A DNA stretch of 64,000 nucleotides from Prorocentrum cordatum (GCA_963575745.1 CAUYUJ010019073.1:62001-126000), one strand, 5' to 3'. Counted from the stretch's first letter, positions 1 through 9,476 are shown. Translations and numbers: made by a program. Notes: generated by a model not told the origin, from the sequence alone.

Positions 1-1300
1 GGCTCCCAAGAGGCCCCCAAGAGGCCCCCAAGAGGCCCCCAAGAGGCCCCAAGAGGCCCCCAAGAGGCCCCCAAGAGGCCCCACGAGGAGCCCGAACGAC
101 TCACACCAGGACGAGGGGCCCGAACGACTCACACCACGAAGAGCCCGAACGACTCACACCACAACGAGGGGCCCGAACGACTCATACCAGGACGAGGCGC
201 CCGACCGACTCACACCACGAGGACCCCGAACGACTCACACCACGACGCGGGCCTCGAACGACTCACACCACGAGGAGCCCGAACGAGTCACACCAGGAGG
301 AGGGGCAGCGCTCATACAAGCCCCCCAAGAGGGCCCCCAGAGAACACCGTATGGCCCCAAGAGGTCCCCAGATGGTCCAGATGGCCCACAGGAGGTCCCC
401 AGGAGGCACCACGAGGCCTCCATGAGGCCCCCGAGATACCCCCAAGAGGTCCCCAAGAGGCCCCACGAGGCGCCGAAGACGCCCCAAGAGGCCTCCGACT
501 CACATCACGAGGAGCCCGAACGACTCACACCACGACGCGGGCCTCCAACGACTCACACCACGAGGAGCCCGAACGAGTCACACCAGGAGGAGGGGCAGCG
601 CTCATACAAGCTTCCCAAGAGAGCCCCCAGAGGTCATTGATTTTACTACGGTTTCGGCCCCATTTTGCCCTTCTGAGGGGGCAGCGCTCCTCTTCCTTCT
701 TCTCAAAATCATTGATTTTACGAAGGTTTTGGGCTAATTTTGTCCTTCGCAGGGGCTCGCGCTCATTTGCGCTTCTGCGGAGGTCGCAAGAGGCCCCCAA
801 GAGGCCCCAAGATGCCTCCCAGAGGCTCCCAAGAGGCGTCCAAGAGGCTCCCAAGAGGCCCCCAAGAGGCCCCCAAGAGGCCCCCAAGAGGCCCCAAGAG
901 GCTCCAAGAGGCCCCCAATAGGCCCCACGAGGAGCCCGAACGACTCACACCAGGACGAGGGGCCCGAACGACTCACACCACGAAGAGCCCGAACGACTCA
1001 CACCACAAGGAGGGGCCCGAACGACTCATACCAGGACGAGGCGCCCGACCGACTCACACCACGAGGACCCCGAACGACTCACACCACGACGCGGACCTCG
1101 AACGACTCACACCACGAGGAGCCCGAACGAGTCACACCAGGAGGAGGGCAGCGCTCATACAAGCCCCCCAAGAGGGGCAGCGCTCATGCAAGCCCCCCAA
1201 GAGGGCCCCCAGAGGTCCACCGTGTGGCCCCAAGAGGTCCCCAGATGGTCCAGATGGCCCACAGGAGGTCCCCAGGAGGCACCACGAGGCCTCCATGGGT
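1..1300 (+). repeat. Low-complexity repeat module A
   Basis: Two interleaved repeat kinds fill this stretch. One is a 10-11 base unit, CCCAAGAGGCC (about 8-85 and 783-925). The other is a roughly 24-base unit built on CGAACGACTCACACCACGAG (about 80-300, 500-590 and 925-1140). A less repetitive core at about 590-790, containing TTCGGCCCCATTTTG and GGGGCAGCGCTC phrases, recurs at 11985-12255. The repeats lack stop codons in several frames, so long open frames on both strands here are artefacts. No gene is supported. Confidence 0.9.
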
Positions 1301-1527
1301 AGGCTGCGAACCCAGGGGGGCCTACGACTTTCAATGTTGACTCTGAGCCCTTGTGGGGCTGCCAGCGTTGACCCCTATGCCTCGCGAAGGAGGCCCTGTG
1401 GCCTTCTTCGTCGCCGTCGCAGCCGCCGCCGCCGTCATCACCGCAACCTCCCAATGCGTACATGGTAATTGCCGCCGCTGCCGAAAAGGAGGGGGAGGAG
1501 GAGGAACAGGAGGATGAGAAGGGCGCT

Positions 1528-1632
1528 ACTACCACCAACAGCAACAGCACCAGTACAGCACCAACAGCAACAGCACCAGTACCACCAACAGCAACAGCAA
1601 CAGCACCAGTACAGCAACATCACCAGTACAGC
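1528..1632 (+). repeat. CAACAG/CAGTAC-rich microsatellite
   Basis: An imperfect run of CAACAGCAACAGCACCAGTA units lies about 70 bases upstream of the small coiled-coil ORF. It would read as Gln/Thr/Ser-rich peptide in different frames, but no frame shows a convincing protein. The stretch just before it (1320-1527) contains two GTTGAC motifs like those in the 7155-7770 array and a CGTCGC-rich run, with nothing else recognisable. Confidence 0.8.
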
Positions 1633-1703
1633 ACCGAAGCTGTTTGTGGTTCGTAGGTGCTGCTGCCCGTCTTGATATTGGCACTCGCCAGTTTCAGTTG
1701 GGC

Positions 1704-1940
1704 ATGCCGCGCGCCCGCACTCGTGAGGAGCTCATCGCGAGGATCAAAGAACGGAACGCAGTGATCCGTTCGCTCCGTAAGCAGCTCAAGCGCAAGACAG
1801 ACCAGCTCGCAAAGGCCAAGGCCAAGATCAAGTCGAACCGTTTGTGCCGCATCCCGAGTCCGAGGATCTATTCCATTGACACTGTCATTGACACGATTGA
1901 CAACAATACTGTGATCGTCGCCAGCCCCGAAGGGCACTGA
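1704..1940 (+). CDS. Small basic coiled-coil ORF, possible orphan exon
   Basis: A 78-residue ORF starts at an ATG (MPRARTREEL...) and ends in TGA. Its first 45 residues are a strongly basic and acidic amphipathic helix (IARIKERNAVIRSLRKQLKR), typical of a coiled coil. The tail is unremarkable. The big gene at 3385 begins with a helix of the same style (SRLRAGKAKLARTVRVLTQ), so this could be a displaced or duplicated first exon of a related gene. That is inference from style, not from alignment. No known domain is recognised. Codon use and composition look coding, unlike the flanking repeats, but no promoter or splice site was identified. Confidence 0.35.
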   Translation: MPRARTREELIARIKERNAVIRSLRKQLKRKTDQLAKAKAKIKSNRLCRIPSPRIYSIDTVIDTIDNNTVIVASPEGH

Positions 1941-2677
1941 TCTGCTCCAGTAGTCTCGCCACGGTCTCAGAGTCTCGCGGCCTTCGAGTTTATAGTTTTT
2001 AGTTGTTTCTCAACTTACGTAGTGAGCGCCGTCGCCTGCCAGAGAGGGTAACTTCTCGTGTTCGCGAGGCTGCCAGGATTTCGGCTAGGTTCCACATGTC
2101 TTCCAGCATGGAAATGCAAGTCGGTGCCATTCTTCTCTCACTCAGTCATTCCCTCGAACGCCGAGCGAAGGACGGAGGAAGGAAGAAGGAGAATGTGAAG
2201 GAGCGTGGGAAGAAAGAGGGAGAACGAAGGAGGATGAGAAGGATGAGCCAGGCCAGAACCAGGAGTCCTCTAGTGTGGTCTCGAGCGGGGGAGCTCCACC
2301 ATAGGATTTCGAATGTGGCTTCGATGGGGCCCACAACAAACAATGCCAGACGGGCTGTGCTACGCTTTGCGATGCTGTGCTATACATAGAGTGCGGCTGG
2401 ATTGCTGCATGTATGTTTCTTGATAAGCACCCCCCTCCCGTGCCCGCCTGTCCGACGCCCTCTCCTGGCACCCCCGCGCGCCAACGTCCCCCGAAGGACA
2501 GCTCAATCCTACCCCCCACGCGCGATTCACCACCCCATGCTTATTAGGCAATCTGGAGTATGGTAAAACAAGTTGCGCTCAAAGTACGACGATGCTATGC
2601 TGTCTGTGCTGCGCTATGCAAGGCGATGCGACCGTGCAACATGAAATACAGCAACAAACACAACCGAACAAACACGA
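1941..2677. other. Intergenic stretch, nothing firm
   Basis: Short open frames occur on both strands (for example 2003-2389 plus and 2142-2519 minus), but they overlap each other, are rich in Arg/Lys or Pro, and show no domain. CTATGC/GCTGTGCTAT-like phrases recur around 2350-2395 and 2588-2630. Nothing supportable is seen. Confidence 0.5.
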
Positions 2678-2699
2678 TCCGTAGCCATTTTGGCCAAAG
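2678..2699 (+). other. Relict dinoflagellate spliced leader
   Basis: The bases TCCGTAGCCATTTTGGC followed by CAAAG match the conserved dinoflagellate trans-spliced leader, whose body is CCGTAGCCATTTTGGCTCAAG, except at the last few bases. The leader is normally added to mRNA by trans-splicing and is not encoded next to genes. A genomic copy directly before a start codon therefore marks a gene reinserted from processed mRNA. The downstream ATG is only 9 bases away, consistent with a very short 5' UTR. Confidence 0.85.
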
Positions 2700-2708
2700 T
2701 CGTTTCAG

Positions 2709-3112
2709 ATGCCTGCCGCTTCGCCAATCCAGTTTCGGCAGATCGCCAATTTCGTTCGTACTCAGCTGGCTGATGGGGTTTTCAAGTCAGCGGACGTGGC
2801 TTCGTTCGCTCGCATGCTGCTGGGGGAAGACACGCCAGAAGGGTTGCCAGTGGTAACATTCCAAAAGCGCTTGCGGTGTTTCACGGCTCCTCGGGGCTCA
2901 ACTATTTCACTTCAGTTCTTACCAGCAGCGTTGCAGGCGGTGTGTTCGATTACTCTGACGAGCGACCAGGAAGCACATCTGTTGTCATTGCCAGCTCGTC
3001 GATCGTCCTCGTCATGCGCGCTGGTTTCCATTCATGCGGGCTCGCCCGCTGACGCTGACGTCAGCTCTGCGATTTCGAGGTACGACGGCTTTATGCAGGA
3101 CGACGTACCCAA
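2709..3112 (+). CDS. N-terminal exon of a retroposed gene, unknown domain
   Basis: The ORF opens at the first ATG after the relict leader (MPAASPIQFRQIANFVRTQL...) and reads about 134 residues before running into the A-tract at 3113. The peptide has a well-mixed composition (FKSADVASFARMLLGEDTPE, LPVVTFQKRL) and looks genuinely coding. No family is recognised. The large ORF at 3385 is in a different frame (the A-tract and a frame change lie between), so an intron or a second gene is needed to connect them. CGAG|GTACGACGG at 3080 would be a good splice donor. The acceptor is not resolved. It is probably the N-terminus of the 3385-7019 gene, but it could be a truncated retrocopy. Confidence 0.55.
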
Positions 3113-3148
3113 GAAAAAAAAAAAAAGAAAAAAAAAAAAGAAAGAAAA

Positions 3149-3199
<51 letters not shown>

Positions 3200-3247
3200 A
3201 AAAAAAAAAAAAAGAAAACAAAAAAAAAAAACAAAAAAAAAAAGAAA

Positions 3248-3286
<39 letters not shown>

Positions 3287-3334
3287 AAAAAAAAAAAAAG
3301 AAAAAAACGAAAAAAAAAAAAAAAAAAAAAAAAA
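3113..3334 (+). repeat. Long A-tract with scattered G and C
   Basis: About 220 bases are nearly all A with isolated G or C, and the tract translates as poly-Lys in every frame. It may be an expanded microsatellite inside an intron, or the poly(A) end of a truncated retrocopy that begins at the relict leader 2678. The abrupt left edge after GTACCCAAG fits either. Homopolymer length is likely unreliable in the assembly. Confidence 0.9.
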
Positions 3335-3384
3335 GCTGCGTGATCAAAAAACAATCAAAAAAGCTGGTGGCCCAAGATACTACG

Positions 3385-6300
3385 ATGTCTCGGCTGCGAG
3401 CTGGCAAAGCTAAGTTGGCAAGGACTGTCCGCGTCCTCACACAAAGGTGTGATAGTCTGCAGTTGGCGCTGCACGAGAAAGACGATGAGATCGATCGCTT
3501 GAGGGCAATGCTTTCTTTCAGGAATGGTAAGCGGCTTGTTTCTGTGCGTGGAGGCTACACCATGGCACTGAAGAGGAATCAAGGCGGTCATATCTCTTGC
3601 GCTGGCATCGTTGCCGTTCTGGGCAGCGACCCCGAAAGGGGCGGCCTGCGCTCCAAGGATGTCGTTGTGAAGTTCGAGCACCTGGCTTGTTCGATCCAGC
3701 GGATGGTGTCAAAGCACTTCTATCAGCAAGCCAAGGATGTGGACGCCGTGCAGCCTGGGCTTGAAGTTCACGCATACATGGGCGATGCAACGAACGAGGA
3801 GGCAATCCAGAAAGAGAAGGTTCACGTTGGCTTCGTATGGTCAGCGACCCTTGATGAGTTTGGCAATTCGACAGTGTCCAACTCGTGCGCCGATGTCCAA
3901 CCAGTCAAGAGTGGGACAGCTCACGAAGTGTACGGGCTCATGGACAAGCAATTTCAATCTGTGGGTTGTCCGTCGTGGACATCAGACAGGCCGCGTGGTT
4001 TCAGGACTTTCTTGTTTATGTTGGACAGCGCTGGTGACAACATTAAGGCAATCAAGATGATTGTTGAGTACCTTCGGTTGAACTTGGCTGTCGCTGTGAT
4101 TTCCCAATTCTGTCTGCTACACCAGTATTCGTTAGCCATGGGTTTCTTCTACATGGTCCTCGAGCGTTTCCAGGTGGGAGAGTCAGCAGACGAGTCTAAA
4201 TATTGCTCCAGAGTGGCATCAATTGCGAATACCTGGAGGATGCCAGGCAACGGGAAGCTCATCTGGGACACGTGCGCCGACAACTTCGACGAGGCTGTTG
4301 CGCATGACGTGTGCGGTATAACGCCTGGGAGAGCTGTGAAAACACGGTGGGGGTCGCTGAGCTCAATTGAGGACATTATCAGCAAAGGGCGGCTGGTGTT
4401 GCACTCTGTATTTCGAGTTGCGTTCCCGCCGTCGACTGGCAAGAAGCGAGGGCGCGAGAGCACTGGCATTTTGGCTGAAGAGGCGGAAGAACACAGACAT
4501 GCATCCAGGAAGTTCAGGAATGTTGCGACTACAGCCTTGGGGGACCCCGTGTTCATCATCAAAGCTTGCGTGTCGTGCATGGCGCAGTCGCCACTGCGGG
4601 AGTTCCACTTGTGGGTGCAGAAAGAGACGAAGGTTGTGAACTTGAAGATTGACGATGAACGGTCTCGCAGTGGATCAGCATACATGGGCCCCACTGTCAT
4701 GTCAAAGCTTGTCAGCTTCAAAGAACAATATTTCCGAGACCAATTCAGCGAGTTGTTATCCGACCTTGGGGCGGTCAAGTGGGCAACTCTGTTGCCGTGC
4801 GTTCCGACCTGTCTCATTTCAGACACGCGGGCGTTGGCTATCACGTTGGTCTGCGTTGGCGCGTGCCAGTGGGACATGCGCATCAGATCTCGGCTGACTG
4901 ACTTCCCGTCCATTCTGCTGTTGTGCGTGGATGCTGAGCCGTCGGCGGCGTGTGATCGCAGGAAAGCCGTGGCGAAATTATTATTAGACCGCTGCGCGCA
5001 TGGCGCGGACAGGTTGGGCACCGCCATCTGCGACTGGACGCTCAAGCTGTATCTCAAGTACGAGTCCGAATTCCTACACATGTCGGAGACGGGCGAGTGC
5101 GACGCGGCACTACACGCAGCTATTTCCTTGGCGAGGTCGCAATGGAGACCCGACACTCAGCGAGTTGAGGGCGCCAACAGTGTCCTCCAAGTTATTTGCA
5201 AGAGGGCGCCATCCATACATCTCCCGTTGGCTAGCGACAGGCTGTCGCTGAAGCTCGGCGCAACGCCGCGCGTTCAAGACTGCCTCGCGTGCCACACGGA
5301 CGCCATTCACGACCTAGGCAGCGTGGGGGATCGATTTGGCGGCGCGCTACCCGTCATGGACGTGCCAGAGGGCGACTCCGACCTAGTCCCACCGCCTTTG
5401 CTTGACGGCGAGGCGCATCCGCAGTCTCACGACCAGGACCAGGACCATGGCATAGCTGTGAACGATATGTTGAGCAGGGAGGCGAGGGGGATCCAATCGG
5501 CATGTGCGCGCGAGTGTTCTTTGGATGCTCGCACCGTCTACACTGTTGATGTCAAGCGGGGGACTGTTGCGAAAGTGATGGAGACGATCTCGCTGCGGCC
5601 TTTCATTCTTTGCACCACGTATTACTCTACCTGCTGGTGCGTCTGCTGCGATATCGTCGGCGACATGGTGATAGGAAGGCACCAACTATACACCAACACC
5701 GATCCTGGCCAGGATCACCCTGGGCCCAGGATCGGTGTATACGCCCTCCAGCCTTGCGCAAGAAGGCATATACACCGATCCTGGGCCCAGGGTGATCCTG
5801 GGCCAGGATCGGTGTTGGTGTATAGTTGGTGCCCTCCGAGGTGACCATTCCTTTGCCGCTGGAAACTTTCAGGCTTGGCGATGCCATCGCCAACGAGATG
5901 AGGCGATCCGCTGATGCAGTGGGCGATGCGCGTCGGCTGAAGCGCGTCGTCCTCACCGCCCATACCGTCCGCTGGAACACGCTGAGCGCTGGGACCATTG
6001 TCGGCCGCAAGGCAAACCACCACCGACCGAAGCCGGCCGCAAAGAAGCCCGCTGCGGCTGCTGCGGTGCCCCCAGCTGACGCAGAGGCAGGATTTTCAGG
6101 CCATGCCGAACCAGATGGCGACGCTGCTGGTGGCGTCTTTGAAATTCCTGCAGAGCACGACGTAGACGATATGCTGGAGCCGTGGATGGATGGTATATTG
6201 GAAGAGTCTGGGATTGCTGAGCCCGATCTTGGCGGAGCTGCCAGCTTGCCTGACGAGGACCCCTCGGGTGAGCCAGCCGCCGTCGACGCCCATGAGGCTG

Positions 6301-7019
6301 AGCGCGACAGCGAACCTGATGCCGCGCTGCCAGAGTTGCCATATCCGCTCGCCGTCGCAACCTCAAAGGGGGAGACGGCCGCCTCGCTCGCTGGAGAGAT
6401 TGCAGACGCGCGAGAGCGCGGGCGGGCGGCTGTGTTGCGCGCCCAAGATGAGGCGTCAGGTTGTGGTGGCAAGCCACTTACCAGGCACGGCATCAGTCTC
6501 GTCCGTTGGCGTGCTGAAGGGGCCCTTGATGCCGACAGTACCGTTGGTTCTGCGGCTTGTTCAGGCTGGTGTATTCTTCTTGTCAGGTGGGAGAATGTCG
6601 ACAGGAAGCGCGGTCGCCCTCTTCGGACAGACCATCATCATAGGCTCATCTTCCATCTGCTTCGGGAGCGAGATTTTAGCACGTGCGATGTGATCATTCC
6701 TGACATCGGTATGACGTTGGACAAGGTTGGGAAGGGGTCTCGAGCCAAATTGCCAGACTGGTTGATAACGCTGAGAATCTTAGAGGAAGCAAAGCTAGAC
6801 CCTTCAAGCTTAGATGTTCCATGCGATGCGTGCAAGTGCGCTGTCAGCTGCGGGATCGGCGAAGCCGACAAAATTAGATCAGATATAACATATGTGTGCT
6901 GTGAGTGTCAAATGTCATTGCATTCGCAATGCTATGCTAAGCTAGGAGGCGTTGGCTCTGGCACTGTAGAACACAGCAAGGGAGTGATGTTTAGGTGTGC
7001 TGCATGTCAGAACGCATAG
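3385..7019 (+). CDS. Spliced gene: hAT-transposase-like protein with C-terminal PHD-type finger
   Basis: Exon 1 (3385-5667, 761 residues) and exon 2 (5841-7019, 392 residues) join in frame once the 173-base intron is removed, giving about 1,153 residues. The chosen start is an ATG opening a coiled coil (residues 1-45). Around residues 212-250, LDSAGDN is followed by CLLHQYSLAM, and near 320 comes TRWGS. This order resembles the late part of hAT-type transposases (Asp, then C-x2-H, then TRW-S), but that assignment is inference. After an Ala/Pro/acidic linker, the C-terminus (about 1088-1150) is a PHD-like zinc site: CDAC, then CCEC, H-x2-C and CAAC (C4HC3 order). Chromatin reading of a domesticated transposase is plausible but unproven. 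The gene follows a relict spliced leader, so it is probably a retroposed copy, and its frame is otherwise open. Confidence 0.65.
5668..5840 (+). mobile_element. Introner-like intron made of a near-perfect inverted repeat
   Basis: Two arms, 5672-5745 and 5765-5839, are almost exact reverse complements (one indel and a few mismatches) around a 19-base spacer. The element is flanked by a 5-base duplication, GGTGA (5667-5671 and 5840-5844). Taking the intron as GT...AG from 5668 to 5840 removes the element plus one duplication copy and fuses exon 1 (ending GGC GAC ATG) to exon 2 (GTG ACC ATT) in frame. Without removal, exon 1 stops at 5842-5844. Donor GT comes from the duplication, and acceptor AG straddles the element end and the duplication. 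This is the structure described for introner elements: DNA-transposon-like units that create introns. Confidence 0.85.
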
Positions 7020-7154
7020 GAAAACATACCATGATCACGCGAGTCCTTCTTACTTTTTGGTCGGCTGGCTTTCGCAAACTCCGCCTGACCACCCTTGGGG
7101 ATCTCGACTTCAAGGGTAAACTTGCGCTCTCCTGTTGACTCGACTTGTCGAGGT

Positions 7155-7770
7155 GCCCTTGTAGCCGTTGACTCTCGGAGTCAACGGCAGGGGGTCCATT
7201 GACTTGGGGAGTCAACGAGAGGGGGTCTGTTGACTCTGGGAGTCAACGTGGGGGGGGGTATCCGTTGACTCGGGGAGTCAACGTGACTGTCCGTTGACCC
7301 TGGGAGTCAACGTCAGGGGGCTGTCCGTTGACTCTGGGAGTCAACGTGAGGGGTCCGTTGACTCTGGGAGTCAACGCCTGGAGGCTGTCCGTTGACTCTG
7401 TGAGTCAACGTGAGGGGTCCGTTGACTCTGGGGGTCAACGTCTGGAGGCTGTCCGTTGACTCTGGGAGTCAACGTGGGGGTCCATTGACTCTGGGAGTCA
7501 ACGTCTGGGGGCTGTCCGTTGACTCTGGGAGTCAACGTCTGGAGGCTGTCCGTTGACTCTTGGAGTCAACGTGAGGGGTCCATTGACTCTGGGGGTCAAC
7601 GTCTGGGGGCTGTCCGTTGACTCTGAGAGTCAACGGCTGGGGTCCGTTGACCCTCCGAGTCAACGTCTGGGGGAGGTCCAATGACACTGTGAGTCCACGC
7701 GGTGGGTCCGTTGACCCTGAGACTCAACCTATGATGAGTCCAATTGCCGTTGTCGTCAACGGCTGAGGCC
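7155..7770. repeat. Satellite of GTTGACTC/GAGTCAAC mini-hairpins
   Basis: About 18-19 imperfect copies, spaced roughly 29-34 bases apart, of an 8-base arm GTTGACTC, a three-base loop (mostly TGG) and its complement GAGTCAAC. The linkers vary (GTGAGGGGTCC, GTCTGGGGGCTGTCC). Divergence rises at the right edge (7677-7770). Arms often vary together less than linkers do, so the palindrome is the conserved part. It begins about 135 bases after the stop codon of the PHD-finger gene. Each unit contains TTGAC and GAGTCA half-sites resembling bZIP/AP-1-type sequences, but no regulatory role can be claimed. Confidence 0.9.
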
Positions 7771-8151
7771 ATGCGGGAGCCCCTACGATACAACATTTTT
7801 AACCGGTGTCAAGCGGATGGCGGCGGAAGCCAGCTACATAAGTGATCGCAAATAACAACACACAATCAAACAAAACATGACATATGTAGCAACAACGAGT
7901 ATCTAGTATCGATAGGGGCCGCTTCTTAGGAACCTGCGAGTGGCCTCAGCCCGACTGTAAGTCCTCCAGAGTTGTTTCGCGCAGATGCCCCACCAAACCA
8001 ACAAGTCTTCACGCGTGGCCCCAAGAGCGCTCCAATACCGTACACAGAGAAACCCCCTGAAATGATCTTCCTCGATAGTTTTCGAACAATGATAGGGGGC
8101 GCGGCTTTCGCAAGATTCTGGCCGATACCATCCTCTACCTCCTCTTCCTCC
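7771..8151. other. Intergenic stretch before the second relict leader
   Basis: No convincing gene. An AT-richer patch (7850-7915) and a short pyrimidine run (8130-8153) precede the relict leader at 8152. Short frames on both strands lack any recognisable domain. Confidence 0.5.
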
Positions 8152-8170
8152 TCCGTCGCCATTTTGGCTC
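8152..8170 (+). other. Second relict spliced leader
   Basis: TCCGTCGCCATTTTGGCTC matches the dinoflagellate spliced leader with one substitution (A to C at the sixth base). It is followed by TAACTCAACTTG, which could be a decayed leader end or a second partial relic. The next gene starts 69 bases downstream at 8240. As at 2678, this indicates a reinserted processed mRNA. Confidence 0.75.
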
Positions 8171-8239
8171 TAACTCAACTTGTGAAGCACTTACTGCTTT
8201 GCAGATTCACTTACTCTCTCAGCGGACCACCAGCGTTGG

Positions 8240-9169
8240 ATGATGTCGAGCCCCGAGCAACAGGGGACGCAGCAGCCAGTTGACGTATCGGAGGTCGTGG
8301 CGAAGATACCCCACGAGGACAGGTTCGACAACAGCGGAACCAAGTTCGAAGCCATCGGTGATCTACTCCCTGATCTTCAAGGTTCGGATGTTCAAGCTGC
8401 CGTCGATCTCATGTATTTGCTGGTGCCCAGTGCGCAGATCCACTTCACGTCGAAGCCCAATGGCGAGGGGGAGTGGTTGCACCTGCGTGACCCTCTCAAC
8501 GACAGGGGCGACGAGTGCACCGTGGAGGAACGCAAGAGCAGCATCGAGCAGAAAGGCATCTATACAGGGGTGCGTTCAGGAGCGTGGGTGCGCCCGCAGC
8601 AGAACACTGTGCTGATCACGCCAGACACTAAGATGTTCTTCATGCACTGGGCTTCGCTGATGGAGGGCTGCCAGAGGGCGAGGGACGACCCAGCCAATAA
8701 GAACAACTCTTTGGTCATCAACTCGGTCAAGGCTGGCATCTCCCAGTGCAAGGTCTACAGGCACGACATGCCCGACTTCGTTGTTTCCTACTTGGTCGGG
8801 CTCGGCAACGAAACCAACGGCGATGCGGCAACAGTTTCGTTTCTCCAGATCTACAGGTCGACCGCAACAGCAAACTCCAGCTGGGTTCGAAAGGCCAGAT
8901 CGAATAAGTGGACGAACAAGTCTCTCGGGCAAGGAGTCTTCGAGAAGGAGAGGGTGAACCACGTTAACAAGGTCTTCAAGGGCCCCCCGCGCTGGCCCAA
9001 GATCAAGGATTTCGAAAAGTGCTACGGCTTCTTTCGCGACGCCTCCAAGATCACCATGCCGAGCGGGGAGACTCTGTGGGCAGTCTACGACAGGTTCGGG
9101 AAAGATGGCGCCGAATATGGCGCGATGCCCCCCCTCCCCGTTGGTGCTTATGTGACCCTTACCCGCTGA
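8240..9169 (+). CDS. Unknown protein downstream of relict leader
   Basis: A 309-residue ORF starts at the first ATG after the relict leader (MMSSPEQQ) and ends in TGA. Composition is typical of a soluble globular protein (AAVDLMYLLVPSAQIHF, KMFFMHWASLMEGC, DFVVSYLVGLGNET), with no membrane segment or signal peptide. I do not recognise a family. It lies 300 bases before the next coding block, separated by a GGA-rich tract. The two could be exons of one gene: a splice from about 9154 to 9469 would keep frame, but I see no duplication or inverted repeat there to confirm it. If unspliced, the stop at 9167-9169 ends the protein. Confidence 0.6.
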   Translation: MMSSPEQQGTQQPVDVSEVVAKIPHEDRFDNSGTKFEAIGDLLPDLQGSDVQAAVDLMYLLVPSAQIHFTSKPNGEGEWLHLRDPLNDRGDECTVEERKSSIEQKGIYTGVRSGAWVRPQQNTVLITPDTKMFFMHWASLMEGCQRARDDPANKNNSLVINSVKAGISQCKVYRHDMPDFVVSYLVGLGNETNGDAATVSFLQIYRSTATANSSWVRKARSNKWTNKSLGQGVFEKERVNHVNKVFKGPPRWPKIKDFEKCYGFFRDASKITMPSGETLWAVYDRFGKDGAEYGAMPPLPVGAYVTLTR

Positions 9170-9188
9170 GGAGGAACTACGGGAATGA

Positions 9189-9404
9189 TCCTTGGCGGCG
9201 CGGAGGAGGAAGAGGAGGGGGGGAGGAGGAGGAGGAGGAGGAGGAGGAGGAGGAGGAGGAGGTGGAGGAGGAGGAGGAAAAGGAGGAGGAGGAGGAGAAG
9301 GAGAAGGAGGGGTAGGAGGGGGGGGTCACTTAAGGACCCTTCCCCGCGGAGGAGGAGGAGGAGGAGGAGGAGGAGGAGGAGGAGGAGAAGGATGGGGTCC
9401 AGGG
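9189..9404 (+). repeat. (GGA)n purine tracts
   Basis: Two GGA/GAGGAG runs (about 9189-9316 and 9347-9394) are separated by a short unique spacer containing CACTTAAGGACCC. They translate as poly-Glu, poly-Arg or poly-Gly and are not evidence of coding. They sit between two coding blocks on the same strand and may lie within an intron. Confidence 0.9.
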
Positions 9405-9476
9405 CCAAGCTACGACCTGGGGGGGGGGGCATCGAGACGCCATCGTCAGTGCCATCGTGCTCCCTGTAGGTGGTGC

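Noticed and set aside
740-1468. 242-residue plus-strand ORF rich in Pro, Arg and Thr
   Set aside because: It is a translation of stop-free repeat units; equally long frames exist on the other strand and in other frames.
3034-3384. Poly-Lys N-terminus as a nuclear localisation signal
   Set aside because: It is the A-tract read in frame. The same tract gives poly-Lys in all frames, and a better start exists at 3385.
7155-7770. CRISPR-like array
   Set aside because: Units are palindromes with short related linkers, not identical repeats with unique spacers, and the genome is eukaryotic.
9192-9476. Poly-Gly/Glu N-terminal extension of the 9477 gene
   Set aside because: It comes from the GGA microsatellite. 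The ATG at 9477 opens normal protein sequence.
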